Numbered from the stretch's first letter, positions 47,158-57,094 are shown. The stretch: DNA of 64,000 nucleotides from Limnospira fusiformis SAG 85.79 (GCF_012516315.1 NZ_CP051185.1:3275403-3339402); one strand, 5' to 3'. Notes: generated by a model not told the origin, from the letters alone. A program made the numbers and translations.

Positions 47158-47354
47158 AGTTATTTTCTCCGACTAGATGAGTCGGGCTAATCTCTGAAGC
47201 TGTTTTCTAGTATAGCAGTTTTCTTTTGAGGGGGTTTCGTGTTACTTTCTCAAGATACGAGGTAAGCTGGAATATTAAGAAAACCGAACCTACAAGGCTA
47301 CAAGGGTAAGGTGATGATGCGAAAAGACGGGTAGAGCCCCTTGAGTTAATTTGG

Positions 47355-47400
47355 GCAACCCACCCGCGCCGATCTATCGGCTTTTCTGTGAATTAGAAAT
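47355..47400 (+). repeat. 45-bp repeat right of the Uma2 array, with hairpin and T-run
   Basis: Matches 42195-42239. GCCGA-TCTA-TCGGC (47368-47381) is followed by TTTTCT, a possible terminator for plus-strand transcripts. It overlaps the 3' end of the membrane glycosyltransferase-like pseudogene. Confidence 0.6.
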
Positions 47401-48989
47401 TAGATTTATAGATGAGTATAGCGCCCTGGTCGCCCAGTTGTAACTGGGAGTCCTCAGACCAGGTTATATAGCGGATTGGGTTTCCGCTAGGCATTTCCAG
47501 AGCTTGGAAACCGGGTGTTTGTGTAGGGTCTGGGAAAATGCGGTTATCCAACAAAACCAAGGTCTCTACATGGGGGGGAGAACGATCGCCTCTGGTCCCA
47601 AATCGCGAGATAAACCCTGTTGTTGGTAGTCAGATAAATATAGGTCTACCAGGCGATAATAGTAATGGCGAGTCAAAACCACGGTGGTTTCGGGGGAAAA
47701 GCGATCGCGCACAAACTCGATCCTCTCGCCTATATCGCGGTTAAACACCCGTACATCCTGGGCGGTAGGCATTCCCGCTGAACCGAAGAGGAAAAATAAA
47801 CCATTTACACAGACGATCGCCGCTGTTACTATCCCCCAACCTGAGAAGACGACAGATTTCTGAAAAGGCTTGGGTATAGTGGCGGATATAGTTATAAACA
47901 AATCGGGTTTTTGTTTTTCCCAACGGTCTCCTAACCATACAATTGTTAGACCTGCCATCATCATAATTCCTGGCATAATTGTAAAAGTTTGAGACTTGCG
48001 GCGCAGATGTACAAATAGAAAATAAAGCATTCCGGGAACACAAGATAAAGACAGGGTTTGAATGCGTCGATCGCGCCGAATTAGGTGTGCAATAGCTTGG
48101 CGATCGCATACCAAAATCCACAACATCGGAATAATGGCTACACCTATTAGGGGGAAATATTCTTTCATAAAAACCATTAAATTGTCAAAGATTTTCACCA
48201 AAGAATCAGCGTCTCTGCGTTCTGTATGTAGGGGGAGCCATTCCTGTACTAATTGCCAATAATTATCCCAGCCGCCGCTACTTGCAATTAAGGGAATAAA
48301 CCCAACAGCCACGGCTGCCAATCCCAAACTTACAGCTATAAATACATCGGTTAATTTGAACCTATATCCCGAATTGGGAGACCCAAAACGCCATCCTAAA
48401 AATAGGGAAGTCAGGGCTAGGGGCAACATAAAAAATGGGGTACTAGGGCGAATACCTCCGGCTAATCCCATCAATATAGTTAGGGTAAATAGGGCGGGTC
48501 TATTTGCGAAACTGGTTAAATAAGCGGCGGCAATAATTAGCACCACCCAGCTAAATTATAGGGTATGGGAAAAGGCAGTTACACTGTGATACCAAAACAG
48601 GGGACTGGTGAGAGTTAGGAGGGCTACAGATAAACCTACTTGATGATTATACCAGCTTTTTGCTAATAGATAAAGGGCGGCTACTGTCACCCCAGAGGCG
48701 ACGATATTAACGGCTACCAGACTCAAGGTAGGGTCATCTAAAAATAGGTGAAAAAATCGCGCCATCCAGATAAAAATGATAAACATTCCTGGCATTTGCG
48801 GCTGTGTTTTGCTAACATCAAACTCTAACACTGCCATGGCAAAATGCCCCTCGTCTCCCTGGGGGAATTGGGTATGAAATGGGAGTCTAGTTAGAATGGT
48901 TAGAAAAAATAGGACGGTGGCAATTATCCACTTTGGGGAGATGCGATCGCCTTTTTTTAAGGGGGGATGACACCAGAAGTATTACTCAT
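47393..48989 (-). pseudogene. Polytopic membrane protein (GT39/ArnT-like), broken by two homopolymer frameshifts and one TAA
   Basis: Piecing frames together gives MSNTSGVIPPLKKGDRISPK (ATG at 48989), then LTRLPFHTQFPQGDEGHFAMAVLEFDVSKTQPQMPG, which fits the periplasmic acidic loop of the PMT/GT39 fold, then many membrane segments, then VETLVLLDNRIFPDPTQTPG to a stop at 47393. Three lesions interrupt it: a one-base change in a C6 run (48961-48966), an in-frame TAA after TAFSHTL (48555-48553), and a shift in a C7 run (47574-47580). The enzyme class would transfer a sugar from a polyprenyl-phosphate carrier in the membrane. Homopolymer lesions could also be sequence errors. Confidence 0.75.
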
Positions 48990-49061
48990 AAATATTTGGG
49001 CAAAATAGTTATCAAATGTATGATATCTTAAAACCGGAGTTTATGTATTATCAATATTACG

Positions 49062-50948
49062 CTACCTAGGTATTTGCCAAATTACCCAGTTTTCGGCTTG
49101 GTCTATCATTTTTCCTTCTAGCTGAGGATGCCAGTCTCGGCGGGTCAGAATATAATCAGCGTCAAAACTTCGGGCTACTGCTATCAATTCTGATGCTGAT
49201 TTTTGGCGATATTGTTCATCTAAAACGCTGGGTGATTGATGGACGATTCCTGTGATGCTTTGCATCCGTTTTTCCCATTCTATTATACCCCTATCTGTAA
49301 ACGGAAAACTTTTAAAAGACCAGAGGACCGAACGTTGAGAGTAGAAACGGAATTTGTCATCGGAAGGGGGAACTAAAACTAGGGCATTTGGGGAACTTTG
49401 CTGTTGAAAACGCTGGGCTAAAATTTCGACTGGTTGGTGGGGTGTGGCGGTGATTTTTAGCCGATGTGGTATCGACCATATTCCGGTAATTATTAATAGT
49501 GATAATATCGACAATTTTAGTGGTTTTGGCAGTCTAGTTTTACAGGTAATAATTGGGGAAGCTAGGGTGAATCCTAAAAATAGGTGATAGTGATAATTTA
49601 ACACTAGGGTTAAGATGAGCAAAAATACTGAACTATAGTTAATCCATGGAGATTTAATAGCTGGGTGATTTTGTCTAATTAAAAAACCTAAATACATCAG
49701 GGCTATGATCACCCCAAAATAGGAACATAGCATAATTGATATTCCTAAAATTAATCCTGTTAATACAGCAATTATCCAGGTTTTTTTGAGTTGTGAACTA
49801 TAATTTAATGATATTCCTAGGGTGATGGCTACAATTAATAAGACAATCCCACTATTTTTAATTACAGATATGCTAATTAATAAACAGCCTAGGGGGATAT
49901 TTCCGGTTCGATATGCTTGTTTCACCCAAAGAGCGATCGCTATTAATCCTAGTAGTTGTATAAAAGGACTGGTGCGCGCTAATTGTAGTTTAGCGAAGGT
50001 CGCCACGGGAATCACTTCTACAAAAATATAACCCATAGATAATAATGCTAAACCGAAAATTAAGAGGATTTGTAAATTGGTTTTTTGCTCGGCTTTTAAT
50101 ATGGATGAAGTCCGCATCATAATTAACCCAGAAATCACGAAACCGATAAAATTTAACCAACCCCTTAAACCAAACTGGGAATAAATTAGATGATGGGGAT
50201 GGCGAATATAAGCGTATAAATGAATGAATTTTTCCGGGGTAATTATCTGGCTGTCAGTTTCTGATAATAACTTCATAGGAACATATACACAGGCGGCAAA
50301 AATTAGCCAAATTATTAATCCGATGATTATCGATTTACTGGATTTATTATCATTAATTTTTTTTATAGCCATAATCGGAATAAATAATATTCCAGGAATA
50401 AAACCTATTAAAAATTGCAGTAAAATGGCTAAACCAAATAGGCTATATCCGATAATCCAACGACTGCGAAAACTATAGTAAATCCCCCAAATGGCTAAAC
50501 CCATAGCTAAGACGGCGGGGATGGGTTCTTGGCGAAATAAATTGGTAAAACCAATAGTTCCATTGGCGGCGGTTAAGCCTAAAAATACCAGAATACTTGG
50601 GGATATAGAGTCGGATAGGAAAATTTTGCCGATCGCATATAAAGCCAGCATAAAACTGGTAAATGCTATGATATAATAAACCCAGATAATTCCGGCAATA
50701 CTCAATCCTAACTTAGCCGGGAAAGCTATTAAATGGTAATAAAAAAAACGGGGGTTAAATTCCACCATTTCCTGTACATAAAAATCGCGAGGGTAAAGAT
50801 GAGTATCTACCAGAAAAGCTATGGCTGGTAGTTGATTACGGAGATTAGCTGATCCTAGTTCATAGCCATAAAAAACTAGAGTTGCGCCTATTAATAAAAA
50901 AGCGATCGCCCCTAGTTGCCATCCCCGAAGTCTAGGGCTGAGGTTCAT
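49062..50948 (-). CDS. Polytopic membrane protein, DUF6798-like C-terminus
   Basis: 628 residues with about 12-14 membrane segments from residue 10 to 460. The C-terminal soluble part reads PNALVLVPPSDDKFRFYSQRSVLWSFKSFPFTDRGIIEWEKRM and ILTRRDWHPQLEG. This resembles the DUF6798 domain at the end of cyanobacterial GT-C-like membrane proteins. A role in surface glycan assembly is an inference from this and from the neighbouring GT39-like pseudogene. No catalytic residue can be assigned. Confidence 0.7.
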   Translation of the reverse strand: MNLSPRLRGWQLGAIAFLLIGATLVFYGYELGSANLRNQLPAIAFLVDTHLYPRDFYVQEMVEFNPRFFYYHLIAFPAKLGLSIAGIIWVYYIIAFTSFMLALYAIGKIFLSDSISPSILVFLGLTAANGTIGFTNLFRQEPIPAVLAMGLAIWGIYYSFRSRWIIGYSLFGLAILLQFLIGFIPGILFIPIMAIKKINDNKSSKSIIIGLIIWLIFAACVYVPMKLLSETDSQIITPEKFIHLYAYIRHPHHLIYSQFGLRGWLNFIGFVISGLIMMRTSSILKAEQKTNLQILLIFGLALLSMGYIFVEVIPVATFAKLQLARTSPFIQLLGLIAIALWVKQAYRTGNIPLGCLLISISVIKNSGIVLLIVAITLGISLNYSSQLKKTWIIAVLTGLILGISIMLCSYFGVIIALMYLGFLIRQNHPAIKSPWINYSSVFLLILTLVLNYHYHLFLGFTLASPIITCKTRLPKPLKLSILSLLIITGIWSIPHRLKITATPHQPVEILAQRFQQQSSPNALVLVPPSDDKFRFYSQRSVLWSFKSFPFTDRGIIEWEKRMQSITGIVHQSPSVLDEQYRQKSASELIAVARSFDADYILTRRDWHPQLEGKMIDQAENWVIWQIPR

Positions 50949-51011
50949 AGTACACCTGAGAAATCTTATATAAATTTTGGGGCAACTGTGAAATTACCGA
51001 GTTTTGACACT

Positions 51012-51178
51012 CCCCGCTCTGAAGAGACGGGGATTCTTGGCTCACCGAGACCACTTAAACTAGATTCCTGGCGTCGTCTAGCCCAGAGGTGGGACTCTCC
51101 CCAAGCGTTACTTTCGGTATGCCCTACCGTAGTTGCATTTCTGCCAATCCTGTTTAGATTGAAGCAAATATACCTCAA
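51012..51178 (-). pseudogene. Relic of a tnpB C-terminus with right-end hairpin
   Basis: On the minus strand a short frame reads NATTVGHTESNAWGESHLWA and ends GEPRIPVSSERGVSKL, which resembles the disordered C-terminal tail of cyanobacterial TnpB proteins. It runs into a CCCCG/CGGGG hairpin (51012-51032) next to GTGTCAA, a structure often seen at the right end of such elements. The catalytic part is gone. Confidence 0.5.
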
Positions 51179-51577
51179 AAACTGATTTCTCTAGTTCCTG
51201 TGAATCTTTTACCTGCTCGAAGGAGGAAGCTAGAACAATGCAGCAGAACCGCATAGATTCAATTGTCAAGGTTCAGTGTACGCCTTGAGGCAACAAGGTT
51301 TTTTAAGTGGTTGGTTACCTTGAGCCACGCTCAATCTGTGTAGCATTTATCTAGTAAGCGTGTCAAGTCAAACAGCGATGTTGTTCGAGAGTTGATCAGG
51401 TCTTGGGCTGACGGGCACTAAAGTACCCGTGTCGCCTTTCATCCTTGCTCTCTTGAGACAAGGTTTTCATGCTCCAGTGCTGTTCGTATAATAGTATCAT
51501 GACTTACTCAAATCCTCTTTACCCTCTAACTTGAGAAAAGCCGCCGATCGCTTTGACCGACAGCCATAGTATATTCC

Positions 51578-51596
51578 ATTCTACAAATTGTAGAAT
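51578..51596. promoter_or_regulatory. Perfect 19-bp palindrome, operator-like
   Basis: ATTCTACAA-A-TTGTAGAAT is a perfect inverted repeat of 9 bp around one central base. It lies about 290 bp before the rhomboid gene. No gene for a cognate regulator is adjacent. Confidence 0.4.
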
Positions 51597-51836
51597 CCCA
51601 AGTCTATTGACTACACTAGGATAGTTTTTGCTCCCCAAATTGTCAAAAAAAAATGCGATCGGTTGCATTTTAGCGAAAACTTGCATCTTTCCCACTGAAA
51701 TTGTGCCGATCGCATCAGATACCAACTTAGCTGTAACTCCTACCAGATAAGGGTTAGGGGAGGCTAAGTGGTGATATGTCCATTATGGGTTAATTATACC
51801 CCTGGGGATAGAGTCCGGGTCATATATCAAAAATGG

Positions 51837-51842
51837 TATAAT
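51837..51842 (+). promoter_or_regulatory. Possible -10 box of the rhomboid gene
   Basis: TATAAT within ATGGTATAATCG, about 40 nt before the proposed start. No clear -35 box. Confidence 0.35.
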
Positions 51843-51880
51843 CGCAGATGTAATGTATATCAATTAAGAGGTACTCTCCC

Positions 51881-52603
51881 CTGATTCCCATTCATGATGA
51901 TAACCCAACTCAGATTAACCCTTGGGTAACCAAGGTGTTAATTATTATCAATCTGATAGTTTTTGCACTACAATTTCTGGTGATTTTTTCCGAGCCTGAA
52001 CAAGTAGAAAAAATTATCTATACTGGTGCATTTATACCCTGTCAACTCGCCCAAAGTTGTCCATCTGATATACCAGCAGCGACATTTACTTTTCCAGCTT
52101 GGTTGACTCTAATTACCTCGCAATTTATGCACGGTGGTATTGGTCATATTGTGGGAAATATGTTGTTTCTGAGTATTTTTGGCAATAATATTGAAGATTG
52201 TTTAGGTCATTTCAAGTTTTTGATTTTCTATATACTATGCGGAATAGCAGCGGCGTTGATTCAAGGGTTTTCCTCCCCTGATTCTATCATACCATTGTTG
52301 GGAGCAAGTGGAGCGATCGCCGGAGTTTTAGGAGCCTATTTAATTCGCTTTCCCCGGGCAAAATTATTAGTAATATTCCCATTTTTCCCGTTTATTCCCA
52401 TGAGGCTTCCGGCTTATTTCTTCCTAATTTTATGGTTTGCATTCCAATTTATTGCCGGGACTTCTACTGCTAATATAGATACAGCTACGGGAGAAGAAGT
52501 CGGGGGGGTAGCTTATTGGGCTCATGCGGGAGGGTTTATTTTTGGTATAATTCTTGCGCCGATACTGGGGTTATTTTCCTCAAGAGGAGGTGCAAATAAC
52601 TAA
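51881..52603 (+). CDS. Rhomboid-family intramembrane serine protease
   Basis: About 240 residues. FMHGGIGHIVGNMLFLSIFGNN (HxxxN motif), LLGASGAIAGVLGAYL (catalytic Ser in GASG) and AHAGGFIFGIIL (catalytic His) identify a rhomboid with six membrane segments. Family members begin with a conserved xPxHDDNPTQI stretch, here IPIHDDNPTQINPWV, which lies upstream of the first usable GTG (51935). The only start codon-like triplet with an AAGAGG site 9 nt upstream is CTG at 51881, so an unusual start is proposed. The stop overlaps the convergent potA stop. Confidence 0.8.
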   Translation: MIPIHDDNPTQINPWVTKVLIIINLIVFALQFLVIFSEPEQVEKIIYTGAFIPCQLAQSCPSDIPAATFTFPAWLTLITSQFMHGGIGHIVGNMLFLSIFGNNIEDCLGHFKFLIFYILCGIAAALIQGFSSPDSIIPLLGASGAIAGVLGAYLIRFPRAKLLVIFPFFPFIPMRLPAYFFLILWFAFQFIAGTSTANIDTATGEEVGGVAYWAHAGGFIFGIILAPILGLFSSRGGANN

Positions 52604-53697
52604 GATTCCAGAACCCCAATACTTTCAGGAGATACAAACACTTCAACCTGTTGACCTGGCTGGTATCTTTGGAGGTCATCTCGATGCCAATTTTGGACTC
52701 TGACCATAACATAACAGTTGGGGGATAGTTTAACTTTGTAGCGGGTATCAGTACCAATATAAACCCTTTCTTCCAAGAGTCCAGACCAACTGGGAATATG
52801 AACAGACTTGGCTGGATATAGAGTAATTTTTTCGGGTCTAATTACTAATGTTACAATTTGTCCAACAGAAAGACTATGTTCGGCGGCAATTTGAATAGGT
52901 AGAGATTCATCAACTAACACGGTTTGCTGTTCATTATTAATTTGTATAACCCGTCCGGTGAGGAAGTTACTCTCCCCAATAAAATCAGCGACAAATCTAG
53001 TTTTTGGATACTCGTAAATTTCGATAGGAGTTCCGACCTGTTGAATCTCTCCCTGGTTCATAATAGCAATGCGATCGGACATAGTTAGGGCTTCTTCTTG
53101 GTCGTGGGTAACATAAATAAAAGTAATTCCGATACGTTGCTGCATTTGTTTAAGTTCCAGTTGCATTTGTTTCCGCAATTTCATGTCTAAAGCGCCTAAA
53201 GGTTCGTCAAATAATAAAACCTCTGGCTGTTTAACTAGAGACCTAGCTAAGGCGACGCGCTGCTGCTGTCCCCCGGATAGCTGACGAGGATAGCGATCGC
53301 GCATTTCGGTTAATTTGACTAACTCCAACACCTGAGAGAGGCGATCGCTAATTTCCGCAGAGGGTAAATTTTCCATCTCCAGTCCAAAGGCGATATTTTG
53401 GGCGACAGTCAAATGAGGAAACAAAGCATAATGTTGGAATACAGTATTAACCGGACGGTGAAAGGGAGGTCGCTTACCCATAGCTTGACCGTGAATATAA
53501 ACTTCTCCGGTGGTAGGTAATTCAAACCCAGCAATCATTCTTAATGTGGTAGTTTTCCCACAGCCAGAAGGTCCGAGGAGGGAGAAAAACTCCCCATCTC
53601 GAATCTGTAAATTTAAGTCATTGACTGCTAAAAAATCTCGATGCTTACTCCCCCGAAAGGTCTTAGAAACATTGACGAGTTCAACCGCATGATTCAT
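52600..53697 (-). CDS. potA: Spermidine/putrescine ABC transporter, ATP-binding protein
   Basis: 365 residues. Walker A LLGPSGCGKTTTLRM, signature LSGGQQQRVALARSL and Walker B VLLFDEPLGALD are followed by the H-loop THDQEEAL. The C-terminal TOBE-like domain is typical of PotA. The gene starts 10 nt after potD, so the two form an operon. The permeases PotB and PotC are not here and must be encoded elsewhere. It energises polyamine import at the inner membrane. Confidence 0.9.
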   Translation of the reverse strand: MNHAVELVNVSKTFRGSKHRDFLAVNDLNLQIRDGEFFSLLGPSGCGKTTTLRMIAGFELPTTGEVYIHGQAMGKRPPFHRPVNTVFQHYALFPHLTVAQNIAFGLEMENLPSAEISDRLSQVLELVKLTEMRDRYPRQLSGGQQQRVALARSLVKQPEVLLFDEPLGALDMKLRKQMQLELKQMQQRIGITFIYVTHDQEEALTMSDRIAIMNQGEIQQVGTPIEIYEYPKTRFVADFIGESNFLTGRVIQINNEQQTVLVDESLPIQIAAEHSLSVGQIVTLVIRPEKITLYPAKSVHIPSWSGLLEERVYIGTDTRYKVKLSPNCYVMVRVQNWHRDDLQRYQPGQQVEVFVSPESIGVLES

Positions 53698-53707
53698 AGT
53701 AGCTAAA

Positions 53708-54790
53708 TTAAGACCCTACACCCAACTTAACCTCTGTCCAGGCTTGATCATAAAAGATGGTAGCTTCTCCGACATCTTCCAAATATCTGAGTTTCGCAAA
53801 AACTTCGGGGGGGGGATAAATACCAGGATTTGCCAAATTTTCTGGTTTAATCAACTTTTCAGCGATCGCCGTTTTATTAGGGGAACCATAGTTAATAAAA
53901 TTGGAGATTTGGGCACTAATTTCCGGTTCCATGATAAAATTAATGAATTTCAAAGCCAGATCCGGGTTAGGTGCGCCTGTAGGAATGACCATATTATCCA
54001 TACCAATAATTGTGCCTTCTTGAGGAATTGCATAACGCAACCTAGGATTTTCTTGCATTACTTGAAAGATATCGCCGCTGTATTCCATAGTCATATCAAC
54101 CTCACCTTGATTAAGGAGATTTTGACCAGTATCAGGAACAAAGGCGGTGATATGAGAACTATTTTGAATTAAGAAATCCCTAGCGGCAAAAATTTCATTT
54201 TGATTAGTAGTATTAGGATCATAACCCAAATAAATTAATACCGCTCCCATGGTGTGTCGCATATCATCTAATAGGGAAACCCTGGAGGCAAAATTAGGGT
54301 CAAATAATTGAGACCAACTGTTAATATTTTCCCCGACTCTATCAATGTTATAACCTATTCCCAAAGTCACCCACTGATAGGGAATACTATATTGATTTCC
54401 GGGGTCATAGGGAGGGTTAGCAAACTGTGGGTCGAGATGGATAATATTAGGAATCCTCGCCAAATCGAGAGGTTGTAACATTCCCTGATTAACCATAATT
54501 TTTACCATATAATCGGGGGAAAATACCACATCATAACCCGGATTGCCGGCTTGTAGTTTGGCATACATACTTTCCCCACTATCGTAGGTATCATAGTTAA
54601 TTTTAACGTTATATTCTCGTTCAAATTGAGCGATCGCCTGTGGGTCAATATAACTTGACCAGTTATAGATATTGAGAACATTCTGTGAACCTGTCCCAGT
54701 CAGAGACCCATCAGGACTGGTAGCCGCACAACCCCAAGGCAAAATCACACCCAATACAAACAGTAATATTAACGTTAACAGTCGCTTCAT
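53708..54790 (-). CDS. potD: Periplasmic polyamine-binding protein (lipoprotein)
   Basis: 360 residues. Signal peptide MKRLLTLILLFVLGVILPWG is followed by Cys21 (probable lipobox, somewhat atypical LPWGC). The PotD pattern follows: LNIYNWSSYIDPQAIAQFE, DTYDSGESMYAKLQAGNPGYDVVFSPDYMV and WVTLGIGYNIDRV. It should bind spermidine or putrescine outside the cytoplasmic membrane and deliver it to the permease driven by PotA. Confidence 0.9.
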   Translation of the reverse strand: MKRLLTLILLFVLGVILPWGCAATSPDGSLTGTGSQNVLNIYNWSSYIDPQAIAQFEREYNVKINYDTYDSGESMYAKLQAGNPGYDVVFSPDYMVKIMVNQGMLQPLDLARIPNIIHLDPQFANPPYDPGNQYSIPYQWVTLGIGYNIDRVGENINSWSQLFDPNFASRVSLLDDMRHTMGAVLIYLGYDPNTTNQNEIFAARDFLIQNSSHITAFVPDTGQNLLNQGEVDMTMEYSGDIFQVMQENPRLRYAIPQEGTIIGMDNMVIPTGAPNPDLALKFINFIMEPEISAQISNFINYGSPNKTAIAEKLIKPENLANPGIYPPPEVFAKLRYLEDVGEATIFYDQAWTEVKLGVGS

Positions 54791-54817
54791 TTTCTAGTCA
54801 TCTCTCCTAAATTAACC

Positions 54818-55039
54818 CTAAGATAGCGTCTGAAAAGACTCCACCTGTAAAACCGGACCAATCATCGCCAGAGTCATCACATCTTCGCGAATAATCCCCT
54901 GAACGATCGCCTTTTTCCCCGACTGCTGTAACTCCGGGGGTGCATCCTTCAACTCATAGGTTTGTTCAGCACTAACCAGCGCCCAAGTCCCCGTCCCAAA
55001 ACCTTTTTTTTCCACAACACCTTCAACAGTGATAGTCAT
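54818..55039 (-). CDS. Small conserved hypothetical protein
   Basis: 73 residues: MTITVEGVVEKKGFGTGTWALVSAEQTYELKDAPPEL, then KKAIVQGIIREDVMTLAMIGPVL. This looks like a compact OB-like beta barrel conserved in cyanobacteria. It ends 27 nt before potD on the same strand and may be cotranscribed. No functional assignment. Confidence 0.65.
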   Translation of the reverse strand: MTITVEGVVEKKGFGTGTWALVSAEQTYELKDAPPELQQSGKKAIVQGIIREDVMTLAMIGPVLQVESFQTLS

Positions 55040-55138
55040 ATTGAGTCACCCTCCAATGATGTCAAAAACTTGATAGATTCCGAATAATTCCCCTCCACCG
55101 ACATAGCAGAGGGGAAATAGAAGTCAAGGTGCTAATAG

Positions 55139-56965
55139 TTAAGCGATCGTCGTTTCCGACTTCAAGGCTAAACTCGCCAAACCGATACATAATAGGGCGT
55201 TAATCACCAAGAAACCACGGGCGATCGCACCACTTCCCAGACCCCAAACGGCTGGGGAAATAAAGGCACTGATCACCAAAAAACTAGCCACGCCAATAGT
55301 AGTACCGATCGCCAGCCACTTCCATTCTGGATGACCGAGGAATAGTACCACCAAAACCGCCGGAATCAATACACTAGCAAACACAGGATTCAAGATACTG
55401 CTACCCTGAATTGCGCCGCCAAGTTCAGGTAAAGAACTACCCATAACCCGCATCGGCCATTGAGGCAAATCAAAGATATACAGACCCCGCAATAAAAATA
55501 GACCACTGCTTCCGGCTATCAAACCGCCAGCCATAGACCAACCCCAGCGGAAGGGGAAATAATTGCGGAGGAACCAAGCCAATAAATAGGACCCCAAAAC
55601 CATGGCAATTTTGGGCAATAAAGCCACCGCACCGCCATCAATCCAGAAACGCGGACTCAGATAACCACTTTCCCGCAGCCAGCGGAAAAAGTCACGGAAG
55701 GAAATTTGTCCCCGCAGCGCCACTTGTACAGCACTAGCAGCGTCCAAATGACCAGCGCCAAAATGATTAAAGGGGTCTTCCGCCACTTGACGGGAGGACT
55801 CTTTGAGAATGGCTACAATTTCATCAGGGCTATCAACCCCGGTGGCGCGAATTAAAGCCGCCACTCCAGCCACATGGGGGGAAGCCATACTGGTCCCCTG
55901 AAAAGCGGCAAAGGTTGAGCCGCCTGTGTCGGGGTTAATGGTTTCCTGGAGAATGCCTCCATCTTCATTGCCGCCTTGGGTCAAGCCGCCGGGGGCAGAA
56001 ATATCCACACCTGCGCCAAAATTAGAGTAGGGGGTTTTGTTTCCGGTAGAGTCGAGGGCAGAAACTGCGACCACTCTGGGATAACGGGCGGGATAAGCTG
56101 CGGCATTTTCTCCAGAGTTACCAGCGGCTGCAATAATTACTACACCCTTGTTATAGGCGTAGTCGATCGCATCTTTCATCAATTGAGTTTCGCCGCCACC
56201 ACCGAGACTCATGTTAATGACATCAGCGCCATTGTCAGCCGCAAATCTAATCGCCTCTGCAATGTCGGAAATTGTGCCACCACCACCGGCTGAGAGGACT
56301 TTTAAGGGCATGATTTTGGCGCGGTGGGCAATACCTGCCACCCCATAGCCATTGTTGGTGGATTGGGCAATAGTTCCGGCTACATGGGTTCCATGTCCGT
56401 TATCATCGGAGGCTTCCCGGCGGTTATTCACAAAGTCATAACCGGGGACAAATTCGGTATCTTTTAAATCGGGAACCCGACTGACTCCGGTATCAATGAC
56501 CGCGACGGTCACCCCTTCTCCTTGGGTTTCTTTCCAGGCTTCCTCTACATTGATGCTGCGTAAATTCCACTGTTTACCGTAGAGGGGGTCGTTGGGAAAG
56601 TTGTTGGAGTCACCCCAAATAATCGCCCCCACATTCATGGGTTGAGTGTCAATGCTGTAAATAAAGTTAGGTTCGATCGCTTCTGTGTCTTGGCGGAAAG
56701 ATTTTCTTAGGGATCTGAGTAGATCGCGATCGCCACGAACCACATAAATGTTATCGTCCTTTGAGAATTTACTGTTTAACTGAGGAACTACTTGATACTG
56801 ATCGGCGATCGTTCTAATGCGATCGGCTATTTCCGTTTGAGTCAAATCTTCCCGAAAATCTAGTACAATCGAATCGAATGTGCCTTGGGTAGCCAAGCCA
56901 GTGAAGTTAGACACCGCCCAGCCCAACCCAAGCAGGAATAGGCAAAGTAGTAGAAATCTTTTCAT
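55139..56965 (-). CDS. S8-family (subtilisin-like) serine peptidase with C-terminal membrane domain
   Basis: 608 residues. An N-terminal signal/anchor (RFLLLCLFLLGLGWAVS) and a propeptide region up to about residue 125 come first. The catalytic triad follows: Asp in VAVIDTGVS, His in NGHGTHVAGTIAQS and Ser in GTSMASPHVAGVAAL. The last 170 residues hold about five membrane segments, which should anchor the protease to the membrane with the catalytic domain outside. Substrates unknown. Confidence 0.92.
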   Translation of the reverse strand: MKRFLLLCLFLLGLGWAVSNFTGLATQGTFDSIVLDFREDLTQTEIADRIRTIADQYQVVPQLNSKFSKDDNIYVVRGDRDLLRSLRKSFRQDTEAIEPNFIYSIDTQPMNVGAIIWGDSNNFPNDPLYGKQWNLRSINVEEAWKETQGEGVTVAVIDTGVSRVPDLKDTEFVPGYDFVNNRREASDDNGHGTHVAGTIAQSTNNGYGVAGIAHRAKIMPLKVLSAGGGGTISDIAEAIRFAADNGADVINMSLGGGGETQLMKDAIDYAYNKGVVIIAAAGNSGENAAAYPARYPRVVAVSALDSTGNKTPYSNFGAGVDISAPGGLTQGGNEDGGILQETINPDTGGSTFAAFQGTSMASPHVAGVAALIRATGVDSPDEIVAILKESSRQVAEDPFNHFGAGHLDAASAVQVALRGQISFRDFFRWLRESGYLSPRFWIDGGAVALLPKIAMVLGSYLLAWFLRNYFPFRWGWSMAGGLIAGSSGLFLLRGLYIFDLPQWPMRVMGSSLPELGGAIQGSSILNPVFASVLIPAVLVVLFLGHPEWKWLAIGTTIGVASFLVISAFISPAVWGLGSGAIARGFLVINALLCIGLASLALKSETTIA

Positions 56966-57094
56966 GGGTTTTTGCCATAGTTAACGGCTAATTCGTCCAA
57001 CGGTCAGTTACCGACCAGACAAATCATCAAATTGGTGACTCTATTGTATCTCGAAGATTCTAAATTCGTATTAAACGCTCAAATCAGATAAATT

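Larger units (their letters stand above)
50949..51880. other. Long intergenic region with a tnpB relic and folded segments
   Basis: Apart from the tnpB relic (51012-51178) and the palindrome at 51578-51596 I see no gene. Between 51280 and 51480 there are several hairpin-forming phrases, for example ACGGGCAC/GTACCCGT (about 51412-51432) and CTTGCTCTC/GAGACAAG (about 51446-51464). They may belong to a small RNA or to the rest of a TnpB element. Confidence 0.45.

Noticed and set aside
47568..48121. Frames in the second and third register over the GT39-like gene (for example 47741-48121)
   Set aside because: They are shadows; the recovered membrane-protein frame accounts for the region.
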